Source of the DNA: Vicinamibacterales bacterium
GTDB taxonomy: Bacteria > Acidobacteriota > Vicinamibacteria > Vicinamibacterales > 2-12-FULL-66-21
Direction of reading: 5' to 3'
DNA length: 64,000 nucleotides
NCBI GenBank assembly: GCA_035699745.1
Contig: DASSPH010000040.1
Location: 62,001 to 126,000 of the forward strand
Numbering within the stretch: the stretch's first letter is position 1; each line of letters opens with the position of its first letter. Shown here piece by piece: positions 36,751 to 48,100 of the stretch. The position numbers and the translations under genes are program-made. Under the pieces are notes generated by a model, which worked only from the letters and a program-made list of their open reading frames with translations, was not told where the DNA came from and ran no database searches.

Positions 36751-36799
36751 GCTACCCGCTACCCGCTACGGGTTACCGGTTACCGGTTACCGGCTACCG
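36751..36799 (+). repeat. Seven-copy heptanucleotide tandem repeat
   Basis: Seven consecutive 7-bp units fill this interval: GCTACCC twice, GCTACGG once, GTTACCG three times, GCTACCG once. The consensus is G-Y-TACC-S. It lies in the 276-bp gap (36611-36886) between the receptor and lipoprotein genes, which otherwise holds a GC-rich hairpin and no open frame I can support. The unit length of 7 is not a multiple of 3, so it is not a coding repeat, and copy number could vary by slippage. Confidence 0.85.
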
Positions 36800-36886
36800 C
36801 TCCCGCCAGCCGCCGTCCGACATCCGCCGTCCGCTCCTGCCTGGGCATCGGGGTTGCAAATTGCCGGGTCAGGAGTACGTGTCTTG

Positions 36887-37891
36887 ATGACGCCAAAGCT
36901 CAGCTTTGCGGCGGGGTTGGCGGTCGCGCTGGCGGCGGCCGGGTGTGCGACGGCGCCCGGACCGTTGCGGCCGGCAGCGCCCGCCGACGCCAGTGCGCCG
37001 GCGGTGTTGTGGCGCGATCCGGGGCGCATCGGCACCCGGGATCTGTTCTGGGGCGCGGGCAGCGCCGCGAACGCGCCGCGCGGGCCGTTCACCTTTGTCG
37101 AAGAAGATCTTGCCGGGCACAACCCGAAAGTGTCGGTCCGCGATGCGCAGGGGCGCGAGTGGGACGTCAAGTTCGGCGAGGAGGTTCACGCCGAAGTCGC
37201 CGCCAACCGCATCGTCTGGGCGCTGGGCTACTTCGTCGAGCCGCAGTACCACGTCCCGTCGGGAACGATTCGCGGCGTGAAGAAGCTGGCGCGCGCGGCG
37301 GAGCACGTCGCGCCGGACGGGCGCTTCCGCCGGGCGCGGTTCCGCTTCCGCGATCCGGCGATGCCGCGCACCGAGGAAGAGTGGACGCTCGCCCGCAGCC
37401 CGTTCGCCGGGACGAAAGAGATGTCCGGGCTCCACGTGCTGATGACGCTGCTGAACAACTGGGACATCGAAGGCCCGCGCAACAACCGCGTGGTGCGCGC
37501 CCGCGGCCCGCGCGGCCGGGTCGAGCGCCGGTTCCTCGTTTCCGATCTCGGCGCCACGTTCGGCCGCATGGGCGGCGGGATGATCACCAACCGATCGAAA
37601 TGGAACCTCGCCCACTTCCGGGCAGAGAAGTTCATCGACAGGGTGGAGCACGGATCGATCCGTCTCGCCTACGACGGCTTCGATCCCGACATCGACCGCG
37701 TGCCGATCGAGCACGCGCGCTGGTTCGCCGGGCTCGCCGGCCAGCTCCGCCCGGCGCAGCTCCGCCGCGCGTTCGAGGCGGCCGGCGCGGCCCCCGCCGA
37801 GATCGACGGGTTCAGCGCCAGGCTGCTGGAGAAGATCCGCGCGCTGCGGGCCGCGGTCGCTCCGGCGCGCGTCGCTACCCGTCGCCCTTGA
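36887..37891 (+). CDS. Lipoprotein of unknown function
   Basis: This is a 334-residue protein with a lipoprotein signal: hydrophobic stretch [13 protein letters not shown] then Cys20 in the lipobox AAAGCAT. The mature part is basic and contains [32 protein letters not shown] and [16 protein letters not shown], which suggest a compact folded domain. I do not recognise a characterised family. The ATG at 36887 is chosen because it begins the lipoprotein signal; the frame is open upstream through the heptad repeat but without a better start. It overlaps the convergent flavin oxidoreductase gene by 17 bp. Confidence 0.78.
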   Translation: MTPKLSFAAGLAVALAAAGCATAPGPLRPAAPADASAPAVLWRDPGRIGTRDLFWGAGSAANAPRGPFTFVEEDLAGHNPKVSVRDAQGREWDVKFGEEVHAEVAANRIVWALGYFVEPQYHVPSGTIRGVKKLARAAEHVAPDGRFRRARFRFRDPAMPRTEEEWTLARSPFAGTKEMSGLHVLMTLLNNWDIEGPRNNRVVRARGPRGRVERRFLVSDLGATFGRMGGGMITNRSKWNLAHFRAEKFIDRVEHGSIRLAYDGFDPDIDRVPIEHARWFAGLAGQLRPAQLRRAFEAAGAAPAEIDGFSARLLEKIRALRAAVAPARVATRRP

Positions 37892-39314
37892 GCGCTTTGA
37901 GGCGCGCCGCGTCCGGATGTTCCTTGTAGAAGTCGTCCAGCGGATAACAGCCCGACACGAGCCCGAGCCGCGGCCCCGTCGTGCAGTCGCTGAACGTGCG
38001 GCACACGTGCTTGCGCTGCAGCGGCCGGCCGGCGAGCACGTCGGCGGGAAGCCCTGGATACGAGAGCACCATCCGCCCCAGGCCGACGAAGTCGGTCATG
38101 CCGGTTCGCACCGTATGCTGCGCAACGTTCGGCAGCCAGTCCTGTAAATACGTGTACGCGGATCCGACGATCGCCATCGACGGAAATGCCCGCTTGAGGC
38201 GCGCAGTCGCGTCGATCTGCCGCGCCACGCCGACGAGCGGATCTTCCGGCGGCAGGTAGCCGTCGCTCGGCGGAAACAGCGCCGGCCTCTGCATGTGCGG
38301 GTTGTAGTAGGGGCTGCCCGCCGTGACGCACACCCAGCGGATCCGCATCGCCTCCAGCGCCGCCAGCAGCTCGCGTGCGTCCGCCAGGGCGGATTCCATG
38401 TCTTCCGCGCCGCTGTTCAGCGCCCCGAATACGGACAGCGGTCCGCCGGCCTCCGGCACGCCGACGCCCGTCCCGGCCTTCACGAACGGACCCATGTCGA
38501 AGGCCGACAGCCTCACCGCGATGCCGAGCCGCGGCACGGCCGCGCGAATACCGTCGACGACGGTGCGCAGGAACCGGGTACGGTTCTCGAGCGATCCGCC
38601 ATAGCGCCCGTCGCGCGTGCGCGCGCTGAGCAGCTCGTGGCCGAGATAGCCGTGGCAGTGCTTCACGTCGACGAACTGGTAGCCGGCGTCGTGCGCCAGC
38701 GCCGCCGCCGCGACGAACGTCTCCGCGAGCCGATCGAGGTCGTCGTCCGTGAGCAGCCGCACGCCGGCGGGAAAGCGGCGATCCAGCTGCGGGTGGTGAT
38801 ACGCGACCAGCGGTTCGGGCTTCGCCTGCTCGGCCGGCCGCGCGTAGCGCCCCGAGTGCGTGAGCTGCAGGCCGATGGCGAGATCGCCGTCGGCGTTCGA
38901 TCCGAACCGCTCGCGATGCGCGCGCACGAGCGTCTCGCGAAGTTCCGCGACTGCCGCCTGCGTCCGCGGCGTCAGGACCAGCTGGTTCGGGTTCGCCCGG
39001 CCGTCGTGCTGCACTGCGACCGCTTCGCCGCCCCAGATCAGCTTCGCCCCGCTGATGCCGAACCGCTGCCAGCGCCGCGTGGTGAGTGCGCTCGGGCGGC
39101 CGTCGGCGGTGCCGTCCCATCCTTCCATCGGCAGGATGCAGAAGCGGTTGCCGGCGCGCAGGCCGTCGCGCTCGAACGGCGCGGCGAGCGGCGACGCCGG
39201 GGGAGCGGCGAGCGTGTCGTCGAACGGAATGTTCGCGCCGCACGCGCGCAGGTGCTGCCGGAAGGCGTCAGCCGTCTTGAACGACGCGACGCGCGGATAC
39301 GCTGTCGTGGTCAT
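37875..39314 (-). CDS. NADH:flavin oxidoreductase/old yellow enzyme family protein
   Basis: This 479-residue TIM-barrel flavoprotein has FMN-binding family motifs [56 protein letters not shown] and [13 protein letters not shown]. Near the C-terminus a C-x5-C-x11-C pattern (CRTFSDC then GLVSGC) resembles part of the Fe-S cluster site of 2,4-dienoyl-CoA reductase-type members, but the additional NAD/FAD domains are missing. Its ATG overlaps the fucD stop as ATGA, so it is the last gene of the L-fucose operon. A role in fucose breakdown is not known to me. Confidence 0.87.
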   Translation of the reverse strand: MTTTAYPRVASFKTADAFRQHLRACGANIPFDDTLAAPPASPLAAPFERDGLRAGNRFCILPMEGWDGTADGRPSALTTRRWQRFGISGAKLIWGGEAVAVQHDGRANPNQLVLTPRTQAAVAELRETLVRAHRERFGSNADGDLAIGLQLTHSGRYARPAEQAKPEPLVAYHHPQLDRRFPAGVRLLTDDDLDRLAETFVAAAALAHDAGYQFVDVKHCHGYLGHELLSARTRDGRYGGSLENRTRFLRTVVDGIRAAVPRLGIAVRLSAFDMGPFVKAGTGVGVPEAGGPLSVFGALNSGAEDMESALADARELLAALEAMRIRWVCVTAGSPYYNPHMQRPALFPPSDGYLPPEDPLVGVARQIDATARLKRAFPSMAIVGSAYTYLQDWLPNVAQHTVRTGMTDFVGLGRMVLSYPGLPADVLAGRPLQRKHVCRTFSDCTTGPRLGLVSGCYPLDDFYKEHPDAARLKALKGDG

Positions 39315-40630
39315 GGCGCTCCCGGTGAGGCGCGGCGCGCGAGGTCCGTCCACACCGGACCATCGGGATACCGGTACGCGTCCCGCGACTCGCGGCGGAT
39401 CGTGCTGCTGTAGCCGGGCGTCTGCGGCGGCATGTAGCGGCCGCGCCGCATCACCACCGGCGCCTCGAAGTGCTCGTGCAGGTGATCGACGAACTCCGCC
39501 ACGCGATCGTCCATCCGGCCCGACACCGCCAGATAGTCCCACATCGAGAGGTGCTGCACGAGCTCGCACAGCCCGACGCCGCCGGCGTGCGGACAGACGG
39601 GGACGCCGAACTTCGCCGCCATCAGGATCACCGCCAGGTTCTCGTTCACGCCTCCCAGGCGGCAACTGTCGATCTGGCAGAAGGAGATCGCGCCGGCCTG
39701 CAGCAGCTGCTTGAACAGCACGCGGTTGGCGCAGTGCTCGCCGGTGGCGACACCGATCGGCGCCACCCCCCTGGCAATCGCCGCGTGCCCCAGCACGTCG
39801 TCGGGGCTCGTCGGCTCTTCGATCCACAGCAGGCCGAACCGCGCCAGCGCCTGCACGTTGCGAATCGCCTCGCCGACGTCCCAGCGCTGGTTGGCGTCGA
39901 TCATCAACTGCCGGTCCGGACCGATTTCCTCGCGGACGAGCCCGACGCGGCGGGCGTCGTCGGCCGGATCGGCGCCCACCTTGACCTTGAAGTGCGTGAA
40001 GCCGTCGGCGATCGCTTCGCGGCAGAGCCGCCGCACCTTCTCGTCGCTGTAGCCCATCCACCCCGCCGACGTCGTGTAGGCGGGATAGCCGCGGCGGAGC
40101 AGAATCGTCTCGCGATCGGCGGCGGTCGGCGCCTGGCGTTCGAGAATCGCCACCGCTTCGTCGGGGGTGAGCGCATCGGTGATGTAGTGAAAGTCGATGC
40201 AGCGGACGATCTCGCGCGGCGCCATGTCGGCGAGCAGCTTCCACACCGGCTTCCCGGCGCGCTTGGCCTGGAGGTCCCAGACGGCGTTGACGATCGCCGC
40301 CATCGAGATGTGGATGACGCCTTTCTCCGGCCCCAGCCACCGCAGCTGCGAGTCGCCGGCCAGCGCCCGCCAGAACGCCGCGTGGTCGGAGGCGATCTCG
40401 TCGAGATCGCGCCCGATCACGAGCGGCGCGAACGCGCGGATCGCCTCGGCGCACACCTCGTTGCCGCGGCCGATCGTGAAGGTGAACCCGTGCCCCTCCA
40501 GCGCGTCGTCGGTGCGGAGGATGACGTAGGCGGCAGAGTAGTCCGGGTCCTTGTGCACCGCGTCGGTGCCGTCGCTGGTCAGCGACGTGGGGAACCGCAG
40601 GTCGAGGATCTCGAGATCGCGGATCTTCAT
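39311..40630 (-). CDS. fucD: L-fuconate dehydratase (enolase superfamily)
   Basis: This 439-residue protein matches the length of known L-fuconate dehydratases. It has the K-x-K base motif [11 protein letters not shown] and metal ligands in [19 protein letters not shown] and ATGEHCANR, with a histidine in [16 protein letters not shown]. It removes water from L-fuconate to give 2-keto-3-deoxy-L-fuconate. The N-terminus ([20 protein letters not shown]) is also characteristic. Flanking genes supply the lactonase, second dehydrogenase and hydrolase of the same pathway, making this assignment strong. The ATG overlaps the permease stop as ATGA. Confidence 0.94.
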   Translation of the reverse strand: MKIRDLEILDLRFPTSLTSDGTDAVHKDPDYSAAYVILRTDDALEGHGFTFTIGRGNEVCAEAIRAFAPLVIGRDLDEIASDHAAFWRALAGDSQLRWLGPEKGVIHISMAAIVNAVWDLQAKRAGKPVWKLLADMAPREIVRCIDFHYITDALTPDEAVAILERQAPTAADRETILLRRGYPAYTTSAGWMGYSDEKVRRLCREAIADGFTHFKVKVGADPADDARRVGLVREEIGPDRQLMIDANQRWDVGEAIRNVQALARFGLLWIEEPTSPDDVLGHAAIARGVAPIGVATGEHCANRVLFKQLLQAGAISFCQIDSCRLGGVNENLAVILMAAKFGVPVCPHAGGVGLCELVQHLSMWDYLAVSGRMDDRVAEFVDHLHEHFEAPVVMRRGRYMPPQTPGYSSTIRRESRDAYRYPDGPVWTDLARRASPGAP

Positions 40631-41573
40631 GACGGTGTGACGTCCCTCGTCGATCGCACCCGGTCGAGCGCGACGGCGACGACGATGATGCCGCCGGTGA
40701 CGATCTGCTGCACCCAGTTCGGCAGCCCCTTCTGCGAGCAGCCGATCTGGATGATCGTCATGATTGCGGCGCCGATGATGGTGCCGAGCACGGTCCCGCG
40801 CCCGCCGGTGAGACTGCCGCCGCCGATGATGACGGCGGCGATGACGTCCAGCTCGAGTCCGATGGCGACCGTGGGGTCGCCGACGGACAGCTTGGAGAAC
40901 TGCAGCAGCCCGGCCATCCCGGCCAGCGCCGCCGACAAGGTGTAGACCAGGATCTTGGTGCGCCCGATCGCGACGCCGCAGAGCCGCGCCATCCGCTCGT
41001 TGGAGCCGATCGCGAACACGTGGCGTCCGAACCGCGTGTAGCGCAGCACCGCGGCAACGATCAGCGCCAGCACGATCACCGCCCAGATCCCGCCGGGCAG
41101 CACCGCGCTGCTCTGGCTCCGCAGCAGATCGTTCAGCCACGACGTCGGCGCCTCGATCCGCCGTTCCTCCGCCAGCCCTTTCGCCGCGCCGCGCACCACC
41201 AGCATCGTCCCCAGCGTGACGATGAACGGGACGACGCGGAGCTGCGTGATGACGATGCCGTTCACCAGGCCGCAGATCGCGGCGGCGGCGACGCCGCCCA
41301 GCGCCGCGGCGGCGGGCGGGTAGTCGGCGCGCAGCATCAGCGCGATGGCGACGGTGGCGAGCGCGATCATCGAGCCGACCGAGAGATCGATGCCGCCGGT
41401 CGCGATCACGACCGTCATGCCCAGCGCCGCCATGCAGACGATCGCCGCCTGACGCGCCATCAGCTCGATGTTGCCGGGGGCGAAGAACTGGCTGCCGATG
41501 AGCAGCCCGAACACGATCGCCACGAGGATGAGGCCGATGAGCGTCCCCATCCGATCGATCATCGACCGCGCCG

Positions 41574-41577
<4 letters not shown>
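40627..41577 (-). CDS. Sugar ABC transporter permease (RbsC-like)
   Basis: This 316-residue integral membrane protein has about 8-10 helices and the BPD_transp_2 signature [14 protein letters not shown] near residue 60, plus [15 protein letters not shown] near the C-terminus. It forms the inner-membrane channel of a ribose/xylose-type importer. Start and stop overlap neighbouring genes as ATGA. Its position inside the fucose operon suggests L-fucose as the substrate. Confidence 0.93.
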
Positions 41578-43090
<1,513 letters not shown>

Positions 43091-43094
<4 letters not shown>

Positions 43095-44086
43095 TTCGAG
43101 AGGTCGGGTTCGAGCAGCGCTTTGATCTCCGCGGTGGCCATGTTCTCCCTGGTCGCGACGTGGACGCCGGTGTCGATCCATTTCTCGACCGGTTGCCCCT
43201 TGAGATGCGCGACCATGGTCTGCACCGCGGTATAGCCCATGCGCACCGGATCCTGCACGACCAGGCCGTCGATGCCCCCTTCGCGCAGGCCCTTGACCAG
43301 GTTCGGCGAGGCGTCGAAGCCGACGAACTTCACCTTGCCGGCCCACCCGTTGTCCTGCAGCACGCGGAGCAGCGCGAACGACGAGGATTCGTTCGCCGCG
43401 AAGATGCCGTCGATGCCGAGCGAGCCGTCCGGCTTCTTGTAGGTATTGAGGATCGCTTCGGCGCGCTTGTAGGCCCCCTCGACGTCGGCGCCGACGTACT
43501 GATTCGAGCTGACCACCTCGATCCCCGGATTGGCCTTCATCGCGTCGAGGAATCCCTGCTCGCGCTTGCCGGTGCTGTCGTGCCCCTCGGCGTAGCGCAG
43601 CAGCACGACCTTTCCCTTGCCGCCGAGCGACTGCGCGAGCCGCTCGCCGCCGAGCCGTCCGCCTTTGAGATTGTCGGTCGCCACGAAGCTGACGTAGCCC
43701 TCCCCCTTGAGGCCCGAGTCGAAGATCACGACCGGGATCTTCTTGCGGCCGGCCTCCGCCACCGGCTGCACCAGGGCGCTCTCGTCGAGCGGCGCGAGGA
43801 CGATGCCCGACACGCCGCGGCTGACGAACCCCTCGACCTCCGACACCTGCGAATCCCGATCGTCCTCGCGCAGCGGTCCGCGCCAGATCACCGTGGCGCC
43901 CAGCTCCCGGCCGGCGCGTTCCGCGCCGGCGCGGATGCTCTGCCAGAAGGCGTGCGAGGTGCCTTTCGGAATCACCGCGATGGTGAGGCCGGATCCCGCG
44001 GTCGATGAATCCGCGGGCGCGCCCGTCCTGGTGCCGCCGCAGGCCGCAAGCGCGAGCAATACGAGTGCAATCGCCATTCTCTTCAT
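43091..44086 (-). CDS. Sugar ABC transporter substrate-binding lipoprotein
   Basis: This 331-residue binding protein has a lipoprotein signal (MAIALVLLALAACGG, lipobox Cys16). The mature part is a ribose-binding-protein fold: TIAVIPKGTSHAFWQSIRAGAERAG, GIVLAPLDESALVQPV, VVIFDSGLKG and GIFAANESSSFALLRVL. It captures the sugar, probably L-fucose, in the periplasm, tethered to the membrane. The ATG overlaps the fuconolactonase stop as ATGA. Its binding pocket residues cannot be compared here, so the ligand is inferred from the operon. Confidence 0.92.
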
Positions 44087-44937
44087 AGGCCACCTAGATT
44101 CCAGAACTCTCTCGCCGTGCCGCCGAGCATCCGCTGCTGCTCCGCGGGGGAGTACTCGTCCACTGCATCGCGAACCAGCGCGATCACTTCCGCATACGTC
44201 GCCGCCACCAGACAGACAGGCCAGTCGGACCCGATCATGATCCGATCCGGCCCGAAGGCGTCGAGCGCCGCGTCGAGATACGGCCGCAGCTGCCCTGGCG
44301 TCCAGCCGTGCCAGTCGGCCTCCGTGACCAGCCCCGAGAGCTTGCAGCATACGTTGGGAAGCGCCGCCAGTTCCCGCAGGCCCTGCCGCCACCCGTCGAA
44401 TTCGCCGCCGCGGACGTCCGGCTTGCCGAGATGATCGAGCACGAAGCGCTGCCGCGGAAACCGCCGCGCGAACTCGATCGCCTGCGGCAGCTGCCGCGCG
44501 TAGACGAGGATGTCATAGGCGAGCCCCGCCGGCTCGAGCCGCGCCACGCCGGACAGAAACCGCGGCCGCTGCAGGAATCCGTCGGGCTCCGCCTGCACGA
44601 TGTGCCGCACGCCGGCCAGCGCGCGATCCTCGGCGAATCCGGCCAGCTGCGCATCCACATCCTGCTGCAGGTCGATCCAGCCGACCACGCCGCGGACGAA
44701 CGGGTGCTCGCGCGCCAGATCCAGCAGCCACCGGGTCTCCTCGAGCGTCTGCCGCGCCTGCACGGCGATCGTCCCGCCGATTCCGGCGCGGTCCATCTCG
44801 CATTTCGCGTCGCGCGGAAGGAAATCGCGGCGGATGACCGCCATCGACTCGTCGATCCACGGGTACCCGGCCGCGTCGTAGCGCCAGTAATGCTGGTGCG
44901 CGTCGATCGTCTCGCCGGAGGGCTTCGCGTCGCTCAT
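44083..44937 (-). CDS. L-fuconolactonase-type amidohydrolase
   Basis: This 284-residue metal-dependent hydrolase of the amidohydrolase-2 (COG3618) family starts with IDAHQHYWRYD, whose histidines bind metal, and has FVLDHLGKPD and the C-terminal catalytic Asp in IMIGSDWP. The Xanthomonas fuconolactonase belongs to this family. It hydrolyses L-fucono-lactone to L-fuconate, the step before FucD. It lies 7 bp after the Gfo/Idh/MocA gene, which may make the lactone, and overlaps the binding-protein gene start. Confidence 0.9.
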   Translation of the reverse strand: MSDAKPSGETIDAHQHYWRYDAAGYPWIDESMAVIRRDFLPRDAKCEMDRAGIGGTIAVQARQTLEETRWLLDLAREHPFVRGVVGWIDLQQDVDAQLAGFAEDRALAGVRHIVQAEPDGFLQRPRFLSGVARLEPAGLAYDILVYARQLPQAIEFARRFPRQRFVLDHLGKPDVRGGEFDGWRQGLRELAALPNVCCKLSGLVTEADWHGWTPGQLRPYLDAALDAFGPDRIMIGSDWPVCLVAATYAEVIALVRDAVDEYSPAEQQRMLGGTAREFWNLGGL

Positions 44938-44944
44938 GCGCTCC

Positions 44945-45994
44945 TCACTCCGGGATCGCGGTCGCGCCGCGTGCGCTGGAGATGTAGCACGCCTCGACCA
45001 CGGCCATGGTCCTGACCGCGTCGTGCACCGGGCCGACGAGCGCGGCGTCCTCGCCGGCGACGTAGCGCTGCAGGTTCGACATCGGGCCTTCGAACGCTTC
45101 GGTGAACCACGAGCCGCGCAGCGGCACCGTCGCCCAGCCGCCGTCGAGGGCGACCTCCATCGTGTCCGGCGGCCCGGCCGGATATTCGAGGTTGACGCCC
45201 CACGTCAGGCGCGCCGCGCCGTTCAGTCCTTCGACGGTCATCTCCGATGTCTGGTGCCGCGGCCCGGCGCGGTGCGTGTGGTTCAGCACCAGCGAGCAGC
45301 GCAGCGCGTCGCCGTAGTCGAGGATGATCGTGCTGCGCGCGTCGCGCAGCGCCGGCGCCAGGGGGTGCCCGACGCCGCGGCAGTAGACGCCGCGCGGTTC
45401 GCCGGCGAGCCAGCGGATCGCGTCGAGATAGTGGATCGAGTGGTAGAGCACCTCCACCCGCGGAGCCCCGGCGAGAAACGTCCACAGGTGCCACGGCTGA
45501 TCGATCACGATGCGGACGTCGATGTCAACGATCGTCCCCAGCGCGCCGCGCGAGAGCAGATCGCGCAGGGCGAGCACGTTCGGGCTGAACCGCAGCTGGA
45601 AGTTCATCGCCGCGGTCAGCTTCCGCTCGGTGCAGCAGGCGAGGATCCGCCTGGCCGCCGGCAGATCGGTGCCCATCGGCTTCTGAATCAGCACGGCGGA
45701 TCCCTCGGGCAGCCGTTCGAGGACGCCGAGGATCTGGTCCCCCGGAACGGCGAGATCGAACACCACCCCGCGCTGTGCGGCCGCCGCGTCGAGCGTCGGG
45801 AACACCCGCGCGCCGGAGACCAGCGCGGCGGTGTCTCGCGCGCGGGACGGCTCGATGTCGTAGAAGCCGGCGACGGGATAGCCCAGCCTGCCGTACGCCG
45901 GCAGGTGAGCGGATCGCACGATCGCGCCCGCGCCGATGACGACGATCGGCCGCGCGCGTGCGGGACGCGGCCAGGCCTGCGTCAGGTCCTTCAC
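44945..45994 (-). CDS. Gfo/Idh/MocA-family oxidoreductase, candidate L-fucose dehydrogenase
   Basis: This 349-residue NAD(P)-dependent enzyme has the Rossmann motif VVIGAGAIVRSAHLPAYGRLG. At the usual E-K-P motif it has Q-K-P (LIQKPMGTD), keeping the lysine. A YHSIHYLDAIRWLAG segment carries the catalytic-region histidine. It has a GTG start at 45994, two bases after the mutarotase stop. In the operon it is the only oxidoreductase besides the KDF-type SDR and the flavoenzyme, so it may replace the SDR that oxidises L-fucose to the lactone in Xanthomonas. That role is inference. Confidence 0.85.
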   Translation of the reverse strand: MKDLTQAWPRPARARPIVVIGAGAIVRSAHLPAYGRLGYPVAGFYDIEPSRARDTAALVSGARVFPTLDAAAAQRGVVFDLAVPGDQILGVLERLPEGSAVLIQKPMGTDLPAARRILACCTERKLTAAMNFQLRFSPNVLALRDLLSRGALGTIVDIDVRIVIDQPWHLWTFLAGAPRVEVLYHSIHYLDAIRWLAGEPRGVYCRGVGHPLAPALRDARSTIILDYGDALRCSLVLNHTHRAGPRHQTSEMTVEGLNGAARLTWGVNLEYPAGPPDTMEVALDGGWATVPLRGSWFTEAFEGPMSNLQRYVAGEDAALVGPVHDAVRTMAVVEACYISSARGATAIPE

Positions 45995-45996
45995 GA

Positions 45997-46332
45997 TCAG
46001 GTCAGGCGGAAGACCGGCTGCATGCGCGCCCACCACTCGCCCGGCGCCGCACCGGGGATCGGCTGCTGCATCGACTTCATCAGCGCCTCCCATTCGGCCA
46101 CACGCGGATGCGATGCGGCATGCCGTTCGAAGATCGCCTGGTAGTCGCCGTTGCCGCCGGTCTCCACGATCATCACCAGGCGCCGGCCGAGCACGAAAAT
46201 CTCCATCCCCTGCAGGCCCGCCGCGCGCAGGCTGCGCAGCACCTCGGGCCACACGCGGCGATGATGTTCGAGGTAGCGCGCGATCACCGCGGGATCGTCC
46301 TTCAGATCGACCGCCAGGACGTGCCGGCTCAT
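45997..46332 (-). CDS. L-fucose/L-rhamnose mutarotase (COG3254 family)
   Basis: This 111-residue ferredoxin-like-fold protein has the family segments YLEHHRRVWPEVLRSL, GMEIFVLGRRLVMIVE and HPRVAEWEALMKSMQQP. It interconverts alpha and beta anomers of a 6-deoxy-L-sugar. In Xanthomonas the L-fucose mutarotase is of this type rather than FucU. It sits directly after the FAH gene (ATGA overlap) and before the putative fucose dehydrogenase, supporting fucose as substrate. Confidence 0.9.
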   Translation of the reverse strand: MSRHVLAVDLKDDPAVIARYLEHHRRVWPEVLRSLRAAGLQGMEIFVLGRRLVMIVETGGNGDYQAIFERHAASHPRVAEWEALMKSMQQPIPGAAPGEWWARMQPVFRLT

Positions 46333-47210
46333 CGCTCCCGCCGCCCTGCCGCGTCCGCGTCGGTCACGACCTGCTGGCGCGATTGTCCGAGCGCGTCGAT
46401 GCCGAGTTCGACGACGTCGCCCGCCTCGAGGAAGACGGGCTCCGGCTTCATGCCGAGCGCCACGCCGGCCGGCGTGCCGGTGCTGATCACGTCGCCCGGC
46501 AGCAGCGTCATGAATTGACTGACGTAGCTGACCAGCGCCGCCACCCCGAACGCCATGTTCGCGGTGGAGCCGCGCTGGCGCGTCTCGCCGTTGACGGTGA
46601 GCCACATGCCGAGCGCCTGCGGATCGGGAATCTCGTCCCGCGTGGCGAGAAACGGGCCGATCGGCGCGAACGTGTCGCAGCTCTTCCCCTTGACCCACTG
46701 ACCGCCGCGCTCGAGCTGGAAGCTGCGCTCGGAGTAGTCGTTGTGCAACGCGTAGCCGGCGACGTGATCCAGCGCGCGGCGTTCGTCGACATACGACGCG
46801 GCGCGGCCGATGACGACGGCGAGCTCGACTTCCCAATCGAGCTTGGTGCCGCCGCGGGGAATGCGCACCGGATCGTTCGGCCCGGCGATCGCCGAGCTCG
46901 CCTTGAAGAAGATGACCGGCTCCTTCGGCAGCTCCATGCCGCTCTCGGCGGCGTGGTCGCTGAAGTTCAGCCCGATGCAGACGATCTTGCTCGGCCGCGC
47001 GATCGGGCAGCCGATGCGCGCATCGGGGGGAAGGCGCGGGGCGGTGGCGCGCGCGCCGGCCATCCACCGGCGCAGATCGTCAAGGCCGTCGCCGGCGAAG
47101 AACGCCTCGTCGTAGTCGCGGACCTGGCCGGACGCGTCCAGCCGGGTGCCGTCCTCGAGCAGGATGCCGGGGCGCTCGGCGCCGAGCGGACCGTACCGCG
47201 CGAGCTTCAT
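46329..47210 (-). CDS. FAH-family hydrolase, 2,4-diketo-3-deoxy-L-fuconate hydrolase candidate
   Basis: This 293-residue fumarylacetoacetate-hydrolase-family enzyme contains CIGLNFSDHAAESGM, PVIFFKASSAIAGPND, the metal-binding DWEVELAVVIG and GDVISTGTPAGVALGMKP. It would hydrolyse the diketo acid to pyruvate and L-lactate, ending the non-phosphorylating fucose route. A paralogue lies at 59316. Both ends overlap neighbours as ATGA: the SDR upstream and the mutarotase downstream. Confidence 0.9.
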   Translation of the reverse strand: MKLARYGPLGAERPGILLEDGTRLDASGQVRDYDEAFFAGDGLDDLRRWMAGARATAPRLPPDARIGCPIARPSKIVCIGLNFSDHAAESGMELPKEPVIFFKASSAIAGPNDPVRIPRGGTKLDWEVELAVVIGRAASYVDERRALDHVAGYALHNDYSERSFQLERGGQWVKGKSCDTFAPIGPFLATRDEIPDPQALGMWLTVNGETRQRGSTANMAFGVAALVSYVSQFMTLLPGDVISTGTPAGVALGMKPEPVFLEAGDVVELGIDALGQSRQQVVTDADAAGRRER

Positions 47211-47977
47211 ACGGCGGTGGCTCCGCCGTCGATCGGATAGGCCTGGCCGGTGACGAAGGCCGCCTCGTCCGAGCAGAGATAGAGCGCGAGCTGCGCGATT
47301 TCCTCCGGCCGTGCCATGCGGCCGATCGGCTGGTACTCGGACAGGACCTTCATCATCTCGGCTTCGCGTCCCGGGTAGTTGCGCGCCAGGTAGCCATCGA
47401 CGAACGGCGTGTGGACGCGGGCCGGGCAGATGCAGTTGCAGCGGATGCCGCGTTTGACATAATCGACGGCGATCGATCGCGTCATCGTCAGCACCGCCCC
47501 CTTGGTCATCGCATACGCGAAGCGATCGGGCAGGCCGACGAGCGCGGCGATCGAGGCCATGTTGAGAATCACCCCGCCGCCCTGGCGCAGCATGATCGGC
47601 ACCGCGGCGCGGGCGCAGAGATAGACGCCGAACACGTTGACGCGGTAGAGGCGGTCGAGATCGTCGGGGGTCGTCTGTTCGATGCTGCCGACGTGGGCAA
47701 TACCGGCGTTGTTGACGAGGATGTCGAGGCGGCCGTGATCCGCCTCGAGCGATCGGAAGAGCGCCGCGACGTCGTCCGGATCGGAGACATCGCAGGGATA
47801 CCCCATGGCGGTGCCGCCGTCGCTGGTGATCTCGGCGGCGACGCGGCCGGCGGCGGTGGTGTCCCGATCGGCGGCGGCAATGGCGGCCCCCTGCCGGGCG
47901 AACAGCCTGGCGATGGCCGCGCCGATGCCCGAGCCGGCCCCGGTCACGACGGCGACCTTCCCCTGGAGATCGAACAT
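47207..47977 (-). CDS. SDR dehydrogenase, 2-keto-3-deoxy-L-fuconate dehydrogenase candidate
   Basis: This 256-residue short-chain dehydrogenase has VTGAGSGIGAAIARLF, NNAG, MASIAAL and the catalytic YAMTK. Segments such as GLPDRFAYAMTKGAV, VKRGIRCNCICPARV and QPIGRMARPEEIAQLALYL resemble the Xanthomonas enzyme that oxidises 2-keto-3-deoxy-L-fuconate at C4, more than the L-fucose dehydrogenase. It heads the ten-gene fucose operon. The ATG at 47977 lies 23 bp inside the LacI-type operator; an upstream in-frame ATG would fall in the operator. Confidence 0.9.
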   Translation of the reverse strand: MFDLQGKVAVVTGAGSGIGAAIARLFARQGAAIAAADRDTTAAGRVAAEITSDGGTAMGYPCDVSDPDDVAALFRSLEADHGRLDILVNNAGIAHVGSIEQTTPDDLDRLYRVNVFGVYLCARAAVPIMLRQGGGVILNMASIAALVGLPDRFAYAMTKGAVLTMTRSIAVDYVKRGIRCNCICPARVHTPFVDGYLARNYPGREAEMMKVLSEYQPIGRMARPEEIAQLALYLCSDEAAFVTGQAYPIDGGATAV

Positions 47978-48000
47978 TGCCGGAAGGGGCAAGATTTCAT

Positions 48001-48016
48001 ACTTTAGCGGTAAAGT
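48001..48016. promoter_or_regulatory. LacI operator candidate 3, ACTTTA-GCGG-TAAAGT
   Basis: A perfect 16-bp palindrome identical in both arms to the copy at lacI lies between the fucose operon and the third TonB receptor. On the minus strand it sits in TTGACTTTA-N4-TAAAG, so a TTGACT -35-like hexamer (48014-48019) overlaps it, as at the first receptor. This predicts LacI control of the fucose operon and perhaps of the divergent receptor. Confidence 0.82.
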
Positions 48017-48100
48017 CAAAGCGATTTCTCATGTTTTTTGGATGCCGGATGGTGTAACGTGTCGTCCCGTCCGCTTTTTCCGATCATTGAAGGGGGAGCA

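Noticed and set aside
36751-36799. Heptad repeat considered as a CRISPR array
   Set aside because: Units are 7 bp and directly adjacent with no spacers, and no cas genes are present.
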